Below are positions 62,998 to 64,000 of a stretch of DNA of 64,000 nucleotides, piece by piece (the first letter of the stretch is position 1; each line of letters begins with the position of its first letter). Source of the DNA: Microbacterium sp. Marseille-Q6648 (GTDB lineage: Bacteria; Actinomycetota; Actinomycetes; Actinomycetales; Microbacteriaceae); assembly GCF_943181415.1 (NCBI RefSeq), contig NZ_CALPBZ010000001.1, positions 1,544,347-1,608,346 of the forward strand, written 5' to 3'. A model generated the notes under the pieces. It made no database searches. It saw only the letters and a program-made list of their open reading frames with translations, and had not been told where the DNA came from. The position numbers and the translations under genes are program-made.

Positions 62998-63576
62998 TCA
63001 GGCCGGGATCGCGCCGTACGCGAGGGTGATGATCCAGCCGTCCCGGGACAGGTCGGCCAGCCGGTACGAGACGCGACGATCGGGCACCCAGCCCTTCTTC
63101 AGCGGCGCGTCCAGGCGCACGTGGTCGGGCTTCACGCGGGCGCCGCGCCCGTCCGCCTCGAGCACCGCCTGCACCCGCGTCCAGTGCGCCAGCAGGGTCG
63201 GCACATCTGCTTCGTCGAGCAGGTGCGAGTGCCGCCGCATCTCGCGCAGCTGCCCGTCGTCCGGCGACGCGTCGCGCAGGTCGATCCCCAGTGGGACGGC
63301 CGGGTCGGCGATCGCGACGACCGTGGCGCCGCGGAAGCTGGTGTTCTTGATCCGCACCGGCACCTCGGCCCCGTCGACCTCGGCGAACAGCTCGGTGTGG
63401 AATCCGAACTGCGCCGGCGATTCGCGCTCCACACGCACCGCCGCAGGCTCGACCCCGAGGTGGGAGGCCACGAGCTGCTTCGCCAGCATCCGCTTGCGAT
63501 CGTGCTCGCTCATACGGGGGTCCCAGCCCAGCCGCGCAGCGATTCCCGCCGGGGTGTCCAGCAGCACGGATTCCAT
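62998..63576 (-). CDS. Degenerate 4'-phosphopantetheinyl-transferase-like protein
   Basis: A 192-residue protein whose C-terminal half follows Sfp-type transferases: PLGIDLRDASPDD (residues 95-107), then HWTRVQAVLEADGRGARVKP and a final strand WIITLAYGAI. The three acid residues that hold Mg in Sfp (Asp, Glu, Glu) read Asp99, Arg101 and Gln136, and the usual Lys is Glu140. It may have lost catalysis. The ATG at 63576 has GGAAGAGGT upstream. Confidence 0.55.
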   Translation of the reverse strand: MESVLLDTPAGIAARLGWDPRMSEHDRKRMLAKQLVASHLGVEPAAVRVERESPAQFGFHTELFAEVDGAEVPVRIKNTSFRGATVVAIADPAVPLGIDLRDASPDDGQLREMRRHSHLLDEADVPTLLAHWTRVQAVLEADGRGARVKPDHVRLDAPLKKGWVPDRRVSYRLADLSRDGWIITLAYGAIPA

Positions 63577-63913
63577 GACGACCTCTTCCTGAACGCGGTT
63601 CCCGGATGCGGGGCGGTGCCCTCTCATCATGGCGAACCGCGCAGGTGCCCGGAACCACCCCGCCCGCGTCCCCGGGCGGACGCGCGAGCGCGGGGCTCCG
63701 GGTGGGGGAATCCGGAGCCCCGCGCAGGGGCGCGTCAGTCCGAGCCGGCCGGCTCGGTCGCGGCCGCCGGCCCGGAATGCCGCGCCCCCGCGCGGGGCCC
63801 GCGCCGCGGCACCCGGGCCGCCGCCCGCCTGAGCCGCCCGCGCGCGGCCCCCCGACCCGTGCAGCACACCGGCCCGCCCGCCGCGACCTCACGCGCCGTG
63901 CCGGTGCCCGGGC
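63577..63913. other. Non-coding, extremely GC-rich gap
   Basis: About 340 bases with no convincing gene on either strand. The right part (63730-63890) is almost pure G/C with Arg/Gly/Pro-coding shadows. A minus-strand frame ending at 63735 (ending TEPAGSD) could be a short tail but has no good start. The only clear object is the hairpin at 63692-63721. Confidence 0.5.
63692..63721. terminator. Perfect 10-bp stem hairpin
   Basis: GGGGCTCCGG (63692-63701) pairs with CCGGAGCCCC (63712-63721) around a 10-base loop. No T-tract follows, as is common for high-GC actinobacterial terminators. It lies downstream of the partial minus-strand gene at the right edge. Confidence 0.6.
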
Positions 63914-64000
63914 TCAGGCCCAGCCGGGGAGCCAGATGTGCGCGTGCCAGAAGTCGTAGGGCACGGTCATCGCCGTCACGACCGGGTACCAGAACGCGGA
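63914..64000 (-). CDS. Unidentified protein, C-terminal 28 residues only
   Basis: The last 28 codons and stop of a minus-strand gene entering from the right edge, ending YDFWHAHIWLPGWA. The aromatic-rich end suggests a membrane or secreted protein. Too little is present to name it. Confidence 0.55.
   Translation of the reverse strand, partial: SAFWYPVVTAMTVPYDFWHAHIWLPGWA

Noticed and set aside
63735-63913. A short minus-strand gene ending TEPAGSD
   Set aside because: The frame is Arg/Gly/Ala-rich, has no ribosome site or -10 at any start, and overlaps equally open shadow frames.
1-64000. CRISPR arrays, IS elements, tRNA or rRNA genes
   Set aside because: Reading by eye found no regularly spaced repeats, transposase motifs, or tRNA T-loop (GGTTCRANNCC) with acceptor stems. 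A tRNAscan or Infernal run would be needed to exclude these fully.

Overview
This is a very GC-rich chromosomal segment from an actinobacterium. Coding density, GTG/TTG starts, the menaquinone gene set, F420/flavin-type luciferase-like oxidoreductases, DUF4229, DUF1048, a BldC-type HTH protein and a 32-residue bS22 protein all point to the Microbacteriaceae, most likely Microbacterium or a close relative; the genus is an inference. I annotate 61 protein genes (two cut by the window ends) plus repeats and control sites. I saw no rRNA, tRNA, CRISPR array, insertion sequence or prophage.

Layout. 1-1.5 kb: PadR regulator, DUF1048 protein and drug-type ABC ATPase. 1.5-5 kb: membrane protein, alpha/beta hydrolase and PhoD-like phosphatase. 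5-16.8 kb: most of the menaquinone pathway, with polyprenyl diphosphate synthase, MenG, MenF, MenD, MenA, MenE and MenB, interleaved with ferredoxin-NADP reductase, PPK2 and small membrane proteins; MenC follows at 26.7 kb. 16.9-20.8 kb: a lipoprotein and a 957-residue one-chain ECF transporter. 20.8-24.4 kb: cobalamin-dependent methionine synthase. 24.5-30.4 kb: luciferase-like oxidoreductases, a second PadR cassette, MenC and a GH13 enzyme. 30.4-36.2 kb: TetR, MMPL and YhgE/Pip export locus with twin operators. 36.2-36.4 kb: an unusual repeat element. 36.6-41.4 kb: cytochrome c maturation (system II) operon. 41.5-50 kb: DedA, archaeal-type AspRS, glutaredoxin-like protein, bS22, BldC-type HTH, ArsR, two convergent TrkH/TrkA pairs and ProC. 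50-56.6 kb: hydrolase, CDF transporter, oxidoreductase, TadA, Upp, a PLP decarboxylase with a membrane partner, and a DUF3467 protein. 56.6-64 kb: a RecB-like nuclease/helicase fusion, NAD synthetase, unknown proteins and a degenerate phosphopantetheinyl-transferase-like protein.

How the genes work together. The menaquinone genes, the ResA/CcdA/ResB/CcsB operon and ferredoxin reductase serve the respiratory chain. From memory, their grouping resembles the Rv0500-Rv0562 region of Mycobacterium tuberculosis (proC, bldC-like, bS22; histidine phosphatase, thioredoxin, ccdA, resB, ccsA; men genes), so the window looks like ancestral actinobacterial backbone with accessory insertions (ECF, MMPL/YhgE, GH13).

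Control signals. About thirty genes have a TANNNT-like -10 hexamer (usually TAGGCT, TAGACT, TAGGAT or TACNNT) ending 5-8 bases before the start codon, which predicts leaderless mRNAs. Other genes have clear Shine-Dalgarno sites. The most unusual non-coding objects are the 36226-36369 element (a perfect palindrome interrupted by two identical 60-bp units), promoters embedded in long perfect inverted repeats at 8851-8890 and 24428-24473, and a structured leader at about 56121-56245.
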